42,119 bases of DNA, from NCBI GenBank assembly GCA_019116305.1, contig DXBY01000322.1, positions 1 to 42,119 on the forward strand, read 5' to 3'. Positions within the stretch are counted from its first letter, which is position 1, and each line of letters starts with the position of its first letter. Source of the stretch: Candidatus Ruania gallistercoris. Lineage in GTDB: Bacteria > Actinomycetota > Actinomycetes > Actinomycetales > Beutenbergiaceae. Position numbers and translations under genes: made by a program. The notes under the pieces were generated by a model. The model ran no database searches. It saw only the letters and a list, made by a program, of their open reading frames with translations, and was not told where the DNA came from. Shown in pieces: positions 41,062 through 42,119 of the stretch.

Positions 41062-42119
41062 TCACGGCACCGGGGTGACGGTCACGTCGCCGAACGTGGC
41101 GTCGACGTGGTGAGCGATCAGCACGATCGATCCGTTCGGCGGAGAGTCCTCGTCGATGATCGTGCCCATCCAGGTCGTCGGCTCTGGTGTCCCGTCCTCC
41201 CACATCCGCATCGAGTAGGTCGCCCCACCGCCCGGCAGCGACTCCACCCGGACCCGCATGAGGTAGGTGTCACCCGGATCGAAGTCGATGGCGTTCCGGC
41301 GGCCCCGCTCCGCCGGGCTGTTGTGGTTGCCGAACATCTCCCAGCGCGGCCCGTTGTCGTAGAACCGGTACCAGGAGTAGCCACCGGCCGGGTACCAGCC
41401 GTACGCCGGCTGCTCGTTCTGCACCTGGGTGTGGCCCTGCCAGCGCAGGCCGACGCCGATCATCGCGGCACCGGAGAGGTATTGCCCGGCACCGGGTCCG
41501 AAGTCGTGCAGGGTCATCGGCACGGTGATCTCGTAGTCGGTCCACGCCTGGTCACCGAGGGCCAGGATCCTGTCGTAGCCCAGCTGGACCGTGCGCACTG
41601 TGCCGTTGCCGGCCTGCCAGATTCCGTCCACCGAGTGCGCCTGCTCCTGCAGCGGCTGGTTCGCCGTCCAGTCGGTCGTGAACGGCAGTGGGAGGGAACC
41701 ATCCGGTGCCACCGTGACGGTCACGGTCTCGGTGGTGCTGGCTCCGCCCGGGCCTTCGGCCGTGATGGCGACGGCGTTCGTCCCGGTGCTCAGGTCGGCA
41801 TAGGGGATGTCCGCATTGAAGTCGCCCGGTTCGGCCAACCTGCGGTTGTCCGGCCCGATCCCCAGGTACCGTACCGCTCCACCGTTGACGCTGTAGCTCA
41901 GCGAGGTCACGCTCTCCGGATCACTGAGCGAGCCGACGATGTTGATGCGTTCCTGTGTCCGCACCGGGCTCCCGAACGACTGGTTCGAGCCGTACCAGAG
42001 GTCGATCGCCGTGGCGCTGGGTGCGGCTTCGGTGGTGAAGGTGAGGTCGGTCGAGCTGCCGGCGTTGCCGCTGGGATCGGTGGCGGTGACCCGGTAGTGG
42101 TAGGTGGTTTCGGCGGATA
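41062..42119 (-). CDS. Surface protein with FN3 and beta-sandwich domain, 5' end outside window
   Basis: The frame is open to the right edge of the window, so the gene continues beyond it; about 351 C-terminal residues are present. The first visible stretch (AETTYHYRVTATDPSGNAGS) is the end of a fibronectin type III domain. An Ig-like or bacterial beta domain follows (INIVGSLSDPESVTSLSYSV), then a concanavalin-like beta-sandwich of about 200 residues rich in Trp and Tyr (GYSWYRFYDNGPRWEMFGNH). The end FGDVTVTPVP has no sorting signal or anchor. An ATG-like start at 41964 is an internal GTG and not the true start. It is probably secreted and glycan-binding; it precedes the methyltransferase genes by 13 bases. 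Confidence 0.75.
   Translation of the reverse strand, partial: SAETTYHYRVTATDPSGNAGSSTDLTFTTEAAPSATAIDLWYGSNQSFGSPVRTQERINIVGSLSDPESVTSLSYSVNGGAVRYLGIGPDNRRLAEPGDFNADIPYADLSTGTNAVAITAEGPGGASTTETVTVTVAPDGSLPLPFTTDWTANQPLQEQAHSVDGIWQAGNGTVRTVQLGYDRILALGDQAWTDYEITVPMTLHDFGPGAGQYLSGAAMIGVGLRWQGHTQVQNEQPAYGWYPAGGYSWYRFYDNGPRWEMFGNHNSPAERGRRNAIDFDPGDTYLMRVRVESLPGGGATYSMRMWEDGTPEPTTWMGTIIDEDSPPNGSIVLIAHHVDATFGDVTVTPVP

Overview
The window is GC-rich, almost fully coding DNA with frequent GTG starts and many ATGA/GTGA stop-start overlaps. A DUF5709-like protein, a class E (LAXTG) sorting signal and the LplB/LplC-YesL set all fit a high-GC actinobacterium. I infer the order Micrococcales, perhaps near Ruania, Beutenbergia or Georgenia; the sequence alone does not prove the genus.

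Layout. (1) 1-7228 is a mixed housekeeping and accessory stretch: a DUF5709-like acidic protein, truA, a ROK-type kinase homologue, an ABC exporter, a membrane-anchored amidohydrolase with a GNAT acetyltransferase, and a zinc-ribbon/TetR fusion regulator with a near-perfect 27-bp palindrome just upstream. (2) 7290-21513 is one catabolic regulon in two leftward operons. Operon A (16501 to 7290) encodes a lipoprotein binding protein, YesL, the LplB and LplC permeases, a LamG-metallophosphoesterase with a LAXTG wall anchor, a sulfatase and a histidine phosphatase. Operon B (21360 to 16837) encodes an NPP-type phosphodiesterase, a LacI repressor, two unrecognised proteins, a possible 22-residue peptide and an esterase. 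Both operons start at matching promoters, each flanked by the same pair of LacI-like operators, so the locus is probably co-induced by its imported substrate. The locus has a sulfatase and several phosphoesterases but no recognisable glycoside hydrolase or polysaccharide lyase.

(3) 21512-33908 is an exopolysaccharide or cell-surface glycan cluster. A leftward arm holds a Wzz/YveK-like chain-length protein, a Wzy/WaaL-like polymerase or ligase and a GT2. A divergent rightward arm holds a polysaccharide pyruvyl transferase, an FrhB-like iron-sulfur protein and two glycosyltransferases. A third, leftward arm holds a Wzx-like flippase, a beta-helix lipoprotein and an asparagine-synthetase-like protein without the N-terminal glutaminase cysteine. 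(4) 34203-35597 is a secreted beta-helix protein paralogous to that lipoprotein. (5) 36022-42119 is a tightly coupled leftward operon: an FN3/beta-sandwich surface protein (5' end outside the window), two zinc-binding sugar methyltransferases, an RfbF-like nucleotidyltransferase, a PIG-L deacetylase and an SDR epimerase. It probably makes or decorates an unusual nucleotide sugar.

No tRNA, rRNA, CRISPR array, insertion sequence or integrase was seen. Intergenic stretches over about 300 bases are 16502-16836 (operators, promoter, weak hairpin) and 35598-36021 (leader of the beta-helix gene); 33909-34202 (294 bases) carries two strong hairpins.
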